A stretch of DNA of 64,000 bases from Ensifer sp. Root278 (GCF_001429285.1 NZ_LMJJ01000040.1:627365-691364); one strand, 5' to 3'; numbered from the stretch's first letter, positions 49,330 through 58,859 are shown. Notes: generated by a model not told the origin, from the letters alone. A program made the numbers and translations.

Positions 49330-49812
49330 GTCGGCGATCCTCGGTTACGGGTGCGCTTGGTAGGGGAGGCGCAGTCAGGTTCCTCGCCTTCAAATGGACT
49401 ACGGAACGCGCTGCAACACTTTGATCTATTGTACAATTTCCTGATGCAAATCCAAGGGCTCGCAATTATCTAGGCAAGCCTAGCGCCTGCTTCGAGCAAG
49501 CCTGGGGCGACGCGGTGGAGGAAGCAGATGGTCCGCTGGCACCGGCGGCAAAAGCGGCGGCCAAGGCGCTCCAACACCCTTTGCTAAAGTGTAGGGCGGC
49601 AACGGTGTTTTCCAAGTCGGCAACGTCGCGTGAATGCCTTGCGGTCGCTGGAGAATTTCGCCTTCGTACCCAGATTTGTCGCTGAGCCGGATTCCGGTGC
49701 GGAGAAAGATGCGTTACTTCTCTCGTGAACGTTCCGGCGGATCGCGCGTTTCGGCCTTGCGCCAACTGCACGTTCCGTCCCGCCCAGTCCTTTCGCCGAA
49801 CCCGGGTATTGC
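49330..49812. other. Intergenic region without a recognisable gene
   Basis: About 480 bases lie between the divergent lipoprotein and permease genes. It holds a small dyad CTAGGCAAGCCTAG near 49470 and no convincing frame. The promoter of the permease is expected here. Confidence 0.4.
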
Positions 49813-51588
49813 ATGACCGCCGAACAGTCTCTCGCGTTTATCGTCATCGGCGCCATGATGGTCTTCTTCATCTGGGGGCGGTTTCGATACGACGTGATCG
49901 CCTGTTCTGCGCTGATGCTGGCGGTGGCCGTCGGCATCGTGCCTTACGATCATGCCTTCGACGGTTTCAGCGACGACATCGTCATCATCGTCGGCAGTGC
50001 CTTGATCGTCAGCGCCGGCGTGGCGCGCTCAGGCGTGGTGGATGCGGCGATCCAGCGCTTCCTGCCCAATATCTCGTCGGTCCGGGCCCAGCTTGCGCTG
50101 CTGGTCATCACGGTGACGGTGCTTTCCGCCTTCATCAAGAATATCGGGGCGCTGGCGATCATGCTGCCGGTCGCCTTCCAGTTCGCCCGGCGGTCGAATG
50201 TCCAGCCTTCGGTCTTCCTGATGCCGATGGCCTTCGGTTCGCTGATTGGCGGGCTGATGACGCAGGTCGGCACCTCGCCGAATATCGTCGTGTCGCGCGT
50301 GCGTCAGGAACTGACCGGCGAGAGTTTTACGATGTTCGACTTCACGCCCGTCGGCGCGACCTTGGCGCTGGTCGGCTGCATCTTCCTGCTCTTTGCCTAC
50401 AAGCTCGTGCCGCAACGGACCAGCAGCCAAGTTTCGGTTCATTCGGCGATCGAGATTACCGACTATACGTCGGAGGCCGTCGTTGCTGCCGGATCTCCCG
50501 CGATTGGCAAGTCACTCAGCGCTCTGGTCAAGCTCGGCGATGGCGGTGCCGTCGTCATCGCCATTTTTCGCCGCGGCCTGCATCTGGCGCCGCTGCCCGA
50601 CATCACGCTTGAAGCCGACGACATCCTGCTGCTTGAAGGCGGGCCGGGGGCGCTCGATCGGATTGTCTCGCAGGCCAAGCTGAAGATCGCCGGAGACCGC
50701 TCGCCGGGTAGCCGCGAGAAGGCAGGGTCCGAAATCGAGGCGGTGGAGGCGGTCGTCGGCAGCGGTTCGCCGATCGAAGGCATGTCGGCGCAGCGCCTGG
50801 CGCTGTTCAACACCCACAATATCAACCTGCTCGCCGTCAGCCGCCAGGGCGAAAGGCTGAAGCAGCGGCTCGGCAGCATTCGTCTGAGAGCCGGCGACGT
50901 CATTGTGTTGCAAGGCGCGCGGCGCGAATTGACGTCTTTTCTGCAGGACTTCGGCTGCCTGCCGCTCGCGCAGCGCGAGATCCTGCTCGGCACCACGCGC
51001 AAAGCGCCGTTGCCGCTTCTGGTCCTGGCCGCCGCCATGGGCTCGACGGCAGTCGGCCTCGTGCCGGTGCCGATCGCCTTTTTCGCAGCGGCCCTTGCCA
51101 TGGTCATCTTCCGCATTATTCCGTTGCGCGACGTCTACCGTTCCGTCGACGGGCCGATCCTCGTGATGCTGGCGGCGCTGATCCCGGTCAGTGATTCCCT
51201 GCGCACGACCGGGGGGACGGAAGTCATTGCAGGGTGGCTCGGTACGGTTGCCGCCGGCTTGCCGCCGGCAGGCGCGCTGACCATCATCCTGATTGCGGCA
51301 ATGGCGGTCACACCGTTCCTCAACAACGCCGCGACCGTGCTGGTCATGGCGCCGATCGCCGCGAGCTTTGCCGGTGCGCTCGGCTATCGGCCGGAAGCCT
51401 TCCTGATGGCGACCGCCATCGGCGCCGGCTGCGATTTCCTGACGCCGATCGGCCACCAGTGCAACACGCTGGTCATGGGTCCGGGCGGCTACCGGTTCAG
51501 CGACTATCCGCGCCTCGGCCTGCCGCTCTCGCTCGTGATTGTCATCGTCAGCATACCGACGCTGATGGTGGTCTGGCCGCTGCGGTAG
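49813..51588 (+). CDS. SLC13-type permease with TrkA-C (RCK_C) domains
   Basis: This is a 591-residue inner-membrane protein. Transmembrane halves (residues 1-200 and about 405-591) flank two RCK_C/TrkA-C domains, seen as KLGDGGAVVIAIFRRGLHLA with DDILLLEGGPGALDRIV and INLLAVSRQGERLKQRLGSI with GDVIVLQGARRELTSFL. SNP-like substrate motifs appear as GTSPNIVVS and NNAATVLVMAP. The arrangement matches DASS/CitT-like Na+- or H+-coupled carriers for sulfate, organic acids or dicarboxylates; the substrate is unresolved. The adjacent AspT-AspD unit makes a dicarboxylate or amino-acid role attractive, but the genes are convergent, not an operon. Confidence 0.88.
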   Translation: MTAEQSLAFIVIGAMMVFFIWGRFRYDVIACSALMLAVAVGIVPYDHAFDGFSDDIVIIVGSALIVSAGVARSGVVDAAIQRFLPNISSVRAQLALLVITVTVLSAFIKNIGALAIMLPVAFQFARRSNVQPSVFLMPMAFGSLIGGLMTQVGTSPNIVVSRVRQELTGESFTMFDFTPVGATLALVGCIFLLFAYKLVPQRTSSQVSVHSAIEITDYTSEAVVAAGSPAIGKSLSALVKLGDGGAVVIAIFRRGLHLAPLPDITLEADDILLLEGGPGALDRIVSQAKLKIAGDRSPGSREKAGSEIEAVEAVVGSGSPIEGMSAQRLALFNTHNINLLAVSRQGERLKQRLGSIRLRAGDVIVLQGARRELTSFLQDFGCLPLAQREILLGTTRKAPLPLLVLAAAMGSTAVGLVPVPIAFFAAALAMVIFRIIPLRDVYRSVDGPILVMLAALIPVSDSLRTTGGTEVIAGWLGTVAAGLPPAGALTIILIAAMAVTPFLNNAATVLVMAPIAASFAGALGYRPEAFLMATAIGAGCDFLTPIGHQCNTLVMGPGGYRFSDYPRLGLPLSLVIVIVSIPTLMVVWPLR

Positions 51589-51669
51589 TTTCCTGACCTA
51601 AAGTCAGGCCGCTCCGTGCATGACGCAGCAATCGGCCGGCACGGCATGCTGACGTCGGCGGTTTAGACG

Positions 51670-53349
51670 CTACCCAAGAACCGTGACAAGCACAGCCCCC
51701 CAGAGCGCCAGGAGCACGTTGCCGATCGCATAGCCAAGGCCGTAGCCGAGGGTTGGCACTGGGCTGCCGGCAGCCTCCTGCACGGCGGCGAGCGCCGGCG
51801 CCGAGGTTCCAGCGCCGCAGCAGGTGCCGGCGAGCACGCCTTCGTTCATGCGGAAGACCCAACGGCCAAGCGCAAGTGCTGCGAGGTGCGAAATCAGGCA
51901 GATCAGCAGACTGGCGATCACGAGCGCCGGACCGGACTGAACGAGGCCCGTGACGAAGCTCGGGCCGGCCGAGATGCCGACGCAGGCGATGAAGGCGCAG
52001 AGCCCGACGCTGTCGAAGAACCAGAGGGTTGCCTCCGGCACGAAGCCGAAGGTGCGCCGGACCGAGCGCAGCCAGCCGGCGACGAGACCCGCGATCAGGA
52101 CGCCGACCGCAACGCCGAGGCCGATTTCAAGGGCTCCGAGTTTCAGCGCGGGTATGCCGATGAGGCCGCCGAGGAAAATGAAGACGCCGACATAGACCAT
52201 GTCGGTCGCCGTCGTCTTGCGATCCGCATAGCCGAGCCGGGCAGCGACATCCTCCACATGGCGCCTGGCACCGGCGATCGACATCACGTCACCCCGGCGG
52301 ATTGTCAGCCCGGGGAAAATCGGGATCGGCTGGCCGGCACGCAGGATGCCGCGCAGGAAGACCGAGCGCGCCTCGGGCTGCTGCTTGAGCTGCCAAAGGC
52401 GTTTGCCGGCGACGTCCTTGTTGGTCACCACCACGTCGAGAATTTCGACCGGAATGTCGAGAAGCTCGCGGTCATCGATCTCGGTGCCGATCCGGCTGGC
52501 ATATTCCACCAGGAAACCGCGAAGCCCGGCGACCGCAATAATGTCCCCGGCCTGCAGTCGCTCTTGCGGGGCGGGGGAGATGATCTCATTGCCCCTGCGA
52601 ATCTGCTCGATATAGGCCTTCTGATGCTCCGGGACTCGCGCCTCCGCTTCCGCCACGGTCAGGCCGACCAGATTATCGGCGATCTCAAAGGCGCGCGCTT
52701 CGATCTCGCGGCGGGCGGTATCGCCGCTGTTCTCCGGGGCGATGTTGAGTTCGGCTTCGAGCTCGGCGCAGGCTTCCTTCAGGCTGCGGCCGAACATGCG
52801 CGGTGCGAGCTGCGACTGGACGAGGATCGCGGTGACGACGCCGACGAGATAGGCGACCGCAAAGCCGGTGGCCACGGCGGATTCGAATTGGGTGACGGCT
52901 TCGGGTGTTGGCGCCGTCTTGCGGAAGGTGTCGATGGCGACGCCGACGGTCGCCGATTCCGTTGCCCCGCCCGCAAGGACGCCTGCGGCCGTGCCGAGAT
53001 CGAAACCGAACAGGATCGAAAGAAGGATCGCCGCCGCGAGCGCCGCGACGCAGAGCGTCACCGTGACGGCGATCTGGGGCAGGGCATCGGCATTGAGGCT
53101 CTGGAAGAATTGCGGGCCGGTGCGGTAGCCGATGGCGAAGAGGAACAGCAGGAAGAACGCCTGCTTCACGTCGTTCGACAACACGGCGCCCGTCTGTCCG
53201 ATCAGCACGCCCGCCAGCAGGCAGCCGGTAACGGCGCCGATGGTCACGCCGAAGATGGTGATCTTGCCGACGGCGTAGCCGATGCCGAGCGCGAGGAAGA
53301 GGGCGAGCTCCGGATGCGCTCTGAGGATGCCGAACAGGTGATCGATCAC
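51670..53349 (-). CDS. aspT: AspT-type aspartate:alanine antiporter (copy 1)
   Basis: This is a 559-residue membrane protein of the AAEx family. The two membrane domains (residues 1-185 and about 385-559), each beginning with a duplicated-type segment (LFLALGIGYAVGKITIFGVT and FLGGLIGIPALKLGALEIGL), flank a central cytoplasmic TrkA-C pair (QERLQAGDIIAVAGLRGFLV, GLTIRRGDVMSIAGARRHVE). In Tetragenococcus, AspT swaps external aspartate for internal alanine and with AspD yields proton-motive force. GGGAGTAAAGCGGC precedes a GTG start. It lies downstream of aspD, separated by a RIME-like element. Confidence 0.85.
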   Translation of the reverse strand: MIDHLFGILRAHPELALFLALGIGYAVGKITIFGVTIGAVTGCLLAGVLIGQTGAVLSNDVKQAFFLLFLFAIGYRTGPQFFQSLNADALPQIAVTVTLCVAALAAAILLSILFGFDLGTAAGVLAGGATESATVGVAIDTFRKTAPTPEAVTQFESAVATGFAVAYLVGVVTAILVQSQLAPRMFGRSLKEACAELEAELNIAPENSGDTARREIEARAFEIADNLVGLTVAEAEARVPEHQKAYIEQIRRGNEIISPAPQERLQAGDIIAVAGLRGFLVEYASRIGTEIDDRELLDIPVEILDVVVTNKDVAGKRLWQLKQQPEARSVFLRGILRAGQPIPIFPGLTIRRGDVMSIAGARRHVEDVAARLGYADRKTTATDMVYVGVFIFLGGLIGIPALKLGALEIGLGVAVGVLIAGLVAGWLRSVRRTFGFVPEATLWFFDSVGLCAFIACVGISAGPSFVTGLVQSGPALVIASLLICLISHLAALALGRWVFRMNEGVLAGTCCGAGTSAPALAAVQEAAGSPVPTLGYGLGYAIGNVLLALWGAVLVTVLG

Positions 53350-53475
53350 GCCGCTTTACTCCCAACTCCATGCCGAAGGGGCGCCTTCAGCCTGATGATG
53401 CGCTGCTCACTTGCCGGCAGGACCCTGCCGGAAAATCCGGGGTGGCTGGGTAACAGGGCGTCTGCTCACGCCCTT

Positions 53476-53578
53476 CTGCATGTGTCCTTCAATCGTCGCC
53501 GCTTGAAGGACAAAACATGCAGCATTCGAAAATGCTACAGCGACCGTTGCGCGTCTAATTGGACGCGCGGCGCTGCAG
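53476..53578 (+). repeat. RIME-like element, left module type A
   Basis: CTGCATGTGTCCTTCAATCG, folding on GCTTGAAGGACAAAACATGC, then the right module from GCTACAGCG to CGCTGCAG (53571-53578). The inner stem is GCGCGTCT/GGACGCGC. It lies between aspD and the aspT copy downstream. Confidence 0.82.
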
Positions 53579-53617
53579 GGGGAGGCGGCCGACGGGTTTG
53601 CCGGCCGCTTTGCTCGG

Positions 53618-55270
53618 CTAGCTGATCTTCAGGCCCTTGGCCGCCTGGTAGGTCTGCACGTAGCCACGCGCCACGGAGCGCACGGCACGGCCGATCTGCG
53701 AATAGGCGTCGTCATTGAGGTTGGCGAAGGAAACGCGCGCCGACCAGTTTGGCGCGTCGAAGCCGGAGCCGTTCAAGAGAACGATGCCGTGATCCTCGGC
53801 CAGTCGGAAGGGAATGTCGAGCGGATGGATGTTGTCCTTCACCCATTCGACGACATCCTGCCCGACATATTTGCGCAGCCAGAACTCGAAATCGATGATG
53901 CCGTAATAGTGGTCGAAATAGATGCCCGGGTTGGACTCGACGCCCATGCCGTTTACGAGGTTCCAGAACCGCTTCGTGCAGATGGCGATGCAGGCCTTCT
54001 GGTAGGCCTTCTCGACATCCATCAGCTCGACCAGGCTGAAGAGCGACATCATCACCTGCTGGGGAAGCGACAGGCCGGCGGTGTGGTTCAGCGCCACGTC
54101 GCGGCTGTCGGCGACGATGCGGTCGATGAACTTCACCTCGCGCGGCTTCGGCGTCATCGCCTTGTAGCGCTTTTCCAGAAGCTTTTGGATCGGCTCGGGA
54201 TGCGCCTTGATCCTCTCGTCGAAGATATTGTCCTGGGCAACGGCCACCACGCCGAGGCGCCAGCCGGTGCAGCCGAAGTACTTCGAATAGGAATAGACGC
54301 CGATGGTGTTGCGCGGCAGATGGCCGAGCAATGACTGGAACCCCGGGACGAAGGTGCCGTAGACGTCATCGGTAAGGATGATCAGATCGGGACGCTTGTT
54401 GTTGACGAGATCGACAAGGCGCTTGATCGAATCCGGATCCATCGCGACGGCGGACGGGTTGCCGGGGTTGACCAGGAACAGCGCCTTCACCTCGGGGTTT
54501 TCCAGCGCCTTGATGTCATCGTCGGTGAACTGGAAGCGGTCTTCCTGCTCGGCGCTGACATTGATGGTCTTCAGCGTGTAATCCTCGAGCTGCGGCATCT
54601 CGAGATAGGGCGTGAAGATCGGCGTTCCGAGCGCGATCGTGTCGCCGGCGTTGAGGATGCGGGCGTTCTTCAAGGCCTTGAAGATGTAGCACATGGCGGC
54701 GGTGCCGCCTTCGACCGGGTAGAGGTCGAATTTCACGCTTGGCCGGTGGCCGGCGCACATCGCCCACATCAGATATTCGTGGGTGATGATCTCGTTGTGA
54801 TGCAGCGCCCGATCGGGGACCGGATAGTTGTCGCCGATGATCGAGTCGGTCAGCTCATGCACGAATCCATCCGGGTCGAAGCCGAAGGTGTTGATGGCAT
54901 AGGCGACGGCGTCACCGAGGGTTTTGGCGGCCGGGACGCCTTCGTCTTCCTCGTCCACGGTTTCCGTGCTTTGAAGCTGTTTCTTGATCCACTTCTGGAA
55001 CCGCGCATGCGCTCCGTCCTGGGGCGGCATGCCGGCGACACCCGCCTTCGGATCGTAGTAGGCGCGTTTCGCCTCCGTCAGGGCGAACTGGCCGAGCAGG
55101 AAGAAGGCTTCGCGGGCCCGCGTTGCCGTCCAGTTCGGGTTGCCGCGGCCGGCATTGAGGAAGGCCTTGGCGGATTTCTGCGAGCTCGTCTTGGCGAGCT
55201 TGATCAGTTCGTCCTTGATCTCGAACGGGCTGAGATCGGAAATGCTGTCGTAGAATTTTCTGTCCAACAT
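53618..55270 (-). CDS. aspD: Aspartate 4-decarboxylase (bifunctional aspartate transaminase)
   Basis: This is a 550-residue PLP enzyme, longer than ordinary aminotransferases. NPGNPSAVAMDPDSIKRLVD, then DDVYGTFVPGFQSLLGHLPR and the PLP lysine in YSYSKYFGCTGWRLG are visible. The C-terminal WSARVSFANLNDDAYSQIG provides a carboxylate-binding Arg. The enzyme converts aspartate to alanine and CO2, consuming a proton. The ATG at 55270 (MLDRKFYDS) is supported by AGGGAGTGTGGATC. It is flanked by two AspT antiporters, giving the complete aspartate-to-alanine cycle. Confidence 0.93.
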   Translation of the reverse strand: MLDRKFYDSISDLSPFEIKDELIKLAKTSSQKSAKAFLNAGRGNPNWTATRAREAFFLLGQFALTEAKRAYYDPKAGVAGMPPQDGAHARFQKWIKKQLQSTETVDEEDEGVPAAKTLGDAVAYAINTFGFDPDGFVHELTDSIIGDNYPVPDRALHHNEIITHEYLMWAMCAGHRPSVKFDLYPVEGGTAAMCYIFKALKNARILNAGDTIALGTPIFTPYLEMPQLEDYTLKTINVSAEQEDRFQFTDDDIKALENPEVKALFLVNPGNPSAVAMDPDSIKRLVDLVNNKRPDLIILTDDVYGTFVPGFQSLLGHLPRNTIGVYSYSKYFGCTGWRLGVVAVAQDNIFDERIKAHPEPIQKLLEKRYKAMTPKPREVKFIDRIVADSRDVALNHTAGLSLPQQVMMSLFSLVELMDVEKAYQKACIAICTKRFWNLVNGMGVESNPGIYFDHYYGIIDFEFWLRKYVGQDVVEWVKDNIHPLDIPFRLAEDHGIVLLNGSGFDAPNWSARVSFANLNDDAYSQIGRAVRSVARGYVQTYQAAKGLKIS

Positions 55271-55330
55271 GATCCACACTCCCTGTGATCTATGAAATTG
55301 GAACAATGGTCTCGGTTCTGCCTGCCCGCC

Positions 55331-57025
55331 TCAGGCAAGCATGATGACGATGACGAGGCCGAAGATGGTGAGCAGCGTGTTGCCGATGGCGTAGGGCATG
55401 CCGTAGCCGAGTGCCGGCACCTTGCTCTTGGCCGCCTCCTGGATCATGCCGAGTGCGGCCGTCGTGGTTCTGACGCCGGCGCAGGCGCCAAACAGGATCG
55501 CCGGGTGGAACTTGAAGACATAGTGGCCGATGAGCACCGAGGCGATCATCGGGATGGAGGTTGCAACGACTCCCCAGATGAACAGCGAAATGCCAACCTC
55601 CTGGAGGCCTGCGACGAAGCCCGGTCCGGCGCCGATACCGACCACGGCGATGAAGATGTTGAGGCCGAGCGTGTTCAACAGCCACAGCGCCGGCGACGGG
55701 ATGCGGCCGAAGGCGGGGTAGGTGGTGCGCAGCCAGCCGAGCACGAGACCGGCAAGCAGGGCGCCGCCTGACGTGGATAGCCCGATCGGAATACCGCCGA
55801 TCGTTATCGTCAGCGCCCCGATCATCGCGCCGATGAACAGACCCCAGCCGAGGAAGGCGATGTCGGTGGTTTCGACCGGGCGATCGGCAAAGCCGAGAGC
55901 CTTGATCGCCGCTTCGACGTGCCTCCTGGCGCCGCCGATGGTGACGATGTCGCCACGCTCGACGGTCGTGCCGGGAAGGACCGGGATCTCGACCAGCGAG
56001 CGCACGATCTTGCGGGCATAGACGCCGCGCGCCCAATCCATCGTGCTGACTTCGGCGAGTGTCTTTCCGGCCAGCGCCTTGCTGGTCACGTAGACGTCGA
56101 CGATCTCGGCCTCCGCGTTCAGAAGCTCCTTGTCCTCGACCTCCGTCAGCTTGCTGTCCAGGTTTTCGACGAGCAGGGCGCGCCTGCCCGAGAAGGCGAC
56201 GACGTCGCCCGGCTGCAGCACGGTGTTGCCATCCGCTTCGATGATCCGATCGCCTCTTCGCAGGCGCTCGACGAAGACGCGAATGCCGGGAAGCAGGTTC
56301 TTGACCGGCGTTCCGGTTAGCCCGCTTGCTTCGTCGATCCGATAGGCCCGAAGGCCGAAATCATGATAGGCGCGGGTGATGCCGGGTTCGCTGCTCTCGG
56401 TGCCGCCGCCGAGCTTGGCCTCATACTCCTTGCAGGCCGCCGGAAGATCGATGCCGAGAAGTTTTGGGCCAAGCTGGGCGAGGATGATGGCAGAGCCGAT
56501 CGTGCCCCAGATGTAGGTGACCGCATAGGCAATCGGAATCTGGTCGGCAAAGGTCTTGGCCTGCTCCGGCGTCAGCCCGAGCGAATTGATCTGGTCCGTG
56601 GCAACGCCGATCGCAGCCGAGATCGTCTGCGACCCGGCATACATGCCGGCGCCGTAGCCAAGCGGAAGCCCGGCGATCAGCGCGCAGAGATAGGGAACGA
56701 TGAGGCACAGCACCAGGACAGACAGCGCAAAGGCAATCTGCTTCGGCCCATCGGTGCTCAAGCCGCGCACGAATTGCGGGCCGACACCGTAGCCGACGGC
56801 GAACAGGAAGATCAGGAACAAGGTGGACTTCAGATCACCGGAAACCTGGATGCCCAGCTGCCCGATGAGGACGCCCGCCAGGAGCGTGGCGGTGACGTTT
56901 CCGAGATTGAACCCCGCGACCTTGATGGGTCCGATCAGGAAACCGATGCCGAGGGCGAGGAAGACAGCGACCGGAGGATAGGTCCGAAGCGTCTCGACGA
57001 AGAAGTCAATTGGATTCACTGCCAT
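55331..57025 (-). CDS. aspT: AspT-type aspartate:alanine antiporter (copy 2)
   Basis: This is a 564-residue paralogue of the gene at 51670-53349 with the same architecture: N-terminal membrane half (FLALGIGFLIGPIKVAGFNL), central TrkA-C pair (NTVLQPGDVVAFSGRRALLV, GTTVERGDIVTIGGARRHVE) and C-terminal half (GYGMPYAIGNTLLTIFGLVI). It is first in the aspT-aspD-aspT unit, 60 bases ahead of aspD, so it is likely the partner in the cycle. The short space AAAGGGGATGGC before the start suggests AUG 57025 or a GUG two codons later. Sequence divergence between copies suggests different substrates or polarity. Confidence 0.85.
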   Translation of the reverse strand: MAVNPIDFFVETLRTYPPVAVFLALGIGFLIGPIKVAGFNLGNVTATLLAGVLIGQLGIQVSGDLKSTLFLIFLFAVGYGVGPQFVRGLSTDGPKQIAFALSVLVLCLIVPYLCALIAGLPLGYGAGMYAGSQTISAAIGVATDQINSLGLTPEQAKTFADQIPIAYAVTYIWGTIGSAIILAQLGPKLLGIDLPAACKEYEAKLGGGTESSEPGITRAYHDFGLRAYRIDEASGLTGTPVKNLLPGIRVFVERLRRGDRIIEADGNTVLQPGDVVAFSGRRALLVENLDSKLTEVEDKELLNAEAEIVDVYVTSKALAGKTLAEVSTMDWARGVYARKIVRSLVEIPVLPGTTVERGDIVTIGGARRHVEAAIKALGFADRPVETTDIAFLGWGLFIGAMIGALTITIGGIPIGLSTSGGALLAGLVLGWLRTTYPAFGRIPSPALWLLNTLGLNIFIAVVGIGAGPGFVAGLQEVGISLFIWGVVATSIPMIASVLIGHYVFKFHPAILFGACAGVRTTTAALGMIQEAAKSKVPALGYGMPYAIGNTLLTIFGLVIVIMLA

Positions 57026-57371
57026 CCCCTTTAGAAAGTTGCGTTGCCATCACTTCATTTCGGGACCTGCGCGGCTAAGTTGATTTTATCGGTGGCTTGT
57101 CGATGCCCAATCCTAGCTTTGGCAATTGTCGCTTCGGCTGCTGATTTTCTCAACGGCCTTGGGGTTACGTGAGCGTAACGTACGTTAAATTTCCGGCTTT
57201 TGCGCGCAGTGGGGGCTGATGAGCGCTGCGCGGCACCGGTCCGAAAGCGTCGGGCCGGGCGGTCGTGCGAAGGCAAGTTCGAGAGGGTGGCGGCGCGCCG
57301 GTCGCGATGAAGGTACACGGTCCCACCACGGCGGATTTCGCCGGCTATTCAACTCTGACGTTGTATTTTTA

Positions 57372-57386
57372 TGTTATCGCATAACG
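57372..57386. promoter_or_regulatory. Zur-like dyad, upstream copy
   Basis: TGTTATCGCATAACG has arms GTTAT/ATAAC separated by three bases, like 57957-57971. It is followed by ACATGACGAAACGCCGCATG, which also follows the second dyad, so this whole leader is duplicated. The rest of 57026-57539 shows no gene. Confidence 0.4.
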
Positions 57387-57539
57387 GATGGACATGACGA
57401 AACGCCGCATGTCGATGGACCCGGAGCACATGCCCCGCAGTTGCTTCATCCGCGCGCCGCGAAGCTTGAAGTGACGGGGGCGCTCATCCGTTCGTTTCAC
57501 GAGCAAGGCCGGCAATTGCGGCCAGTCTTGCGCTCCGCT

Positions 57540-57833
57540 TCAGATGGCGACGCCTTCGAGTGCTATGATCCGTGTCCTGGCACAGCGCTCACGGATCGTC
57601 TTCAGGCGCTGATACTCCGGCGATTGGTACCAGGAGAGCAAGGCTTGCATGTCCGGGAACTCGAGGATGACGAGCCGGTGCGGTTCCCAGTCGCCTTCAA
57701 GCACCCGGGTTGCGCCACCGCGGCCGAGATAGCGCCCGCCATAGCGGGCCTCCGTCGCCGGCACCTCTCTTTTGTATTCCTCGAAGGTCGCTGCATCGGT
57801 GATATCGACATCGGCGATCAAATAGGCAGCCAT
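57540..57833 (-). CDS. DUF1330-family protein
   Basis: This is a 97-residue protein with the dimeric alpha/beta (ferredoxin-like) DUF1330 fold: MAAYLIADVDITDAATFEEY, then GGRYLGRGGATRVLEGDWEP and LVILEFPDMQALLSWYQSPE. The C-terminal DWEPHRLVILEFP block is the family hallmark. Function is unknown; relatives resemble monooxygenase-like antibiotic-biosynthesis folds. AAGGAGCTCTGCC fixes ATG 57833. It lies, in opposite orientation, between two copies of a Zur-like dyad and leader. Confidence 0.85.
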   Translation of the reverse strand: MAAYLIADVDITDAATFEEYKREVPATEARYGGRYLGRGGATRVLEGDWEPHRLVILEFPDMQALLSWYQSPEYQRLKTIRERCARTRIIALEGVAI

Positions 57834-57956
57834 GGCAGAGCTCCTTTCCCGACAAGCCAAGGAGCAAGGATACGCCGGTCGTCGCCGTCAGGCGAGACTC
57901 TCGCCCGCGGCGGCCGGCAGGGTGACTTAGGATCATTACCTTGTTGGTTGTTGTTA

Positions 57957-57971
57957 TGTTATGTTATAACA
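57957..57971 (+). promoter_or_regulatory. Zur-like dyad upstream of the cobalamin riboswitch
   Basis: TGTTATGTTATAACA is a perfect 6-3-6 dyad whose GTTAT/ATAAC arms resemble Zur boxes of alphaproteobacteria. It is about 85 bases before the riboswitch and so is placed to affect promoter activity. Confidence 0.45.
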
Positions 57972-58039
57972 GTCAGTACATGACGAAACGCCGCATGTTG
58001 ATAGATCCCGGCCGCCCGACCCCATCGGTTGTATCCGCT

Positions 58040-58255
58040 GCCGATTCATGCGAGGAAGAGCGCGATGGTGCTGCGTCCGCGACAATGCGGAGGCGGCTGA
58101 AAAGGGAACACGGAACGGACGACCCTGACGGGACCGAAACCGTGGCTGCCCCCGCAACTGTGAGCGGACAGCGCATTCACACCATGTCACTGGCCAATGG
58201 CCGGGAAGACGTGGATGCGCCGCGACCCGCGAGCCAGGAGACCTGCCATCGAACC
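58040..58255 (+). promoter_or_regulatory. Cobalamin (AdoCbl) riboswitch
   Basis: The leader has in order GCTGAAAAGGGAACACGG, the core CCCCGCAACTGTGAGCGG, CACTGGCCAATGGCCGGGAAG (kissing-loop arm region), and GCCAGGAGACCTGCC, the B12-box. This order and spacing are diagnostic. It precedes DUF1636 and an ABC importer, so it should shut expression off when B12 is abundant. The 5' end is approximate. A short ORF of 39 codons at 58287 (MEKNWLSRDG) could be a leader peptide, but support is weak. Confidence 0.92.
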
Positions 58256-58369
58256 GATCAACCACAACGGACGGGGTGTTCCGATGGAAAAGAACTGGCT
58301 TTCGCGCGACGGTCATCCGTCATCCTGCCGCTTCGCCATCTCTTGCCGTCAGTCCGGCGGAGAGAGAAA

Positions 58370-58783
58370 ATGGCTGAGCCGACTTCCCGACAGCATAAGA
58401 TAACGGTCTGCACCGATTGCCGTTTTACCGGCGGCCCCTGCATGCCGGGCGCCGAGCTGATAAAGCGTCTTAACCGCAGCATTGCCGCCCTCGGCGCGCC
58501 GCTCGATCGTGATTTCTCGATTGCCGGCACGGTCTGCATGGCGGCATGCACGCGCCCCTGCACCATCGCCTTCCAGGCGACGGGCAAGGCGACCTATCTC
58601 TTTGGCGACATTTCGCCGGAAGAGGACATCGACGATCTCGTCCGCTTTGCCGCCACCTATGTGGAGCGCGGCGACGGCATGACGCGGGCTGCCGAACGGC
58701 CGCGCGGGCTGAAGGGCAAGACGCTCGCCCGCATCCCGGCGGCCATGCTCGTCTCCGAAGACGTTGCGGGCCATTTCCAATGA
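58370..58783 (+). CDS. DUF1636 metal-binding protein of the B12 regulon
   Basis: This is a 137-residue thioredoxin-like ferredoxin-fold protein with cysteines ITVCTDCRFTGGPCMPG and GTVCMAACTRPCTIAF, a likely iron-sulfur or metal site. DUF1636 genes are repeatedly found with cobalamin synthesis and uptake genes and behind cobalamin riboswitches, so a role in corrinoid or cobalt handling is probable. GGCGGAGAGAGAAA precedes ATG 58370. It is the first gene of the operon with the ABC importer. Confidence 0.88.
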   Translation: MAEPTSRQHKITVCTDCRFTGGPCMPGAELIKRLNRSIAALGAPLDRDFSIAGTVCMAACTRPCTIAFQATGKATYLFGDISPEEDIDDLVRFAATYVERGDGMTRAAERPRGLKGKTLARIPAAMLVSEDVAGHFQ

Positions 58784-58859
58784 GCGCGACACGCATGCGC
58801 TCAAGCGCGTTTGGTGCGTCGGGGATGGACGCGTGGCGCTGCCGGGGTGGGATCAGACC

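Noticed and set aside
58287-58403. Short ORF MEKNWLSRDG between the riboswitch and DUF1636 as a separate gene
   Set aside because: Weak ribosome site and overlap with the DUF1636 start; mentioned only as a possible leader peptide.
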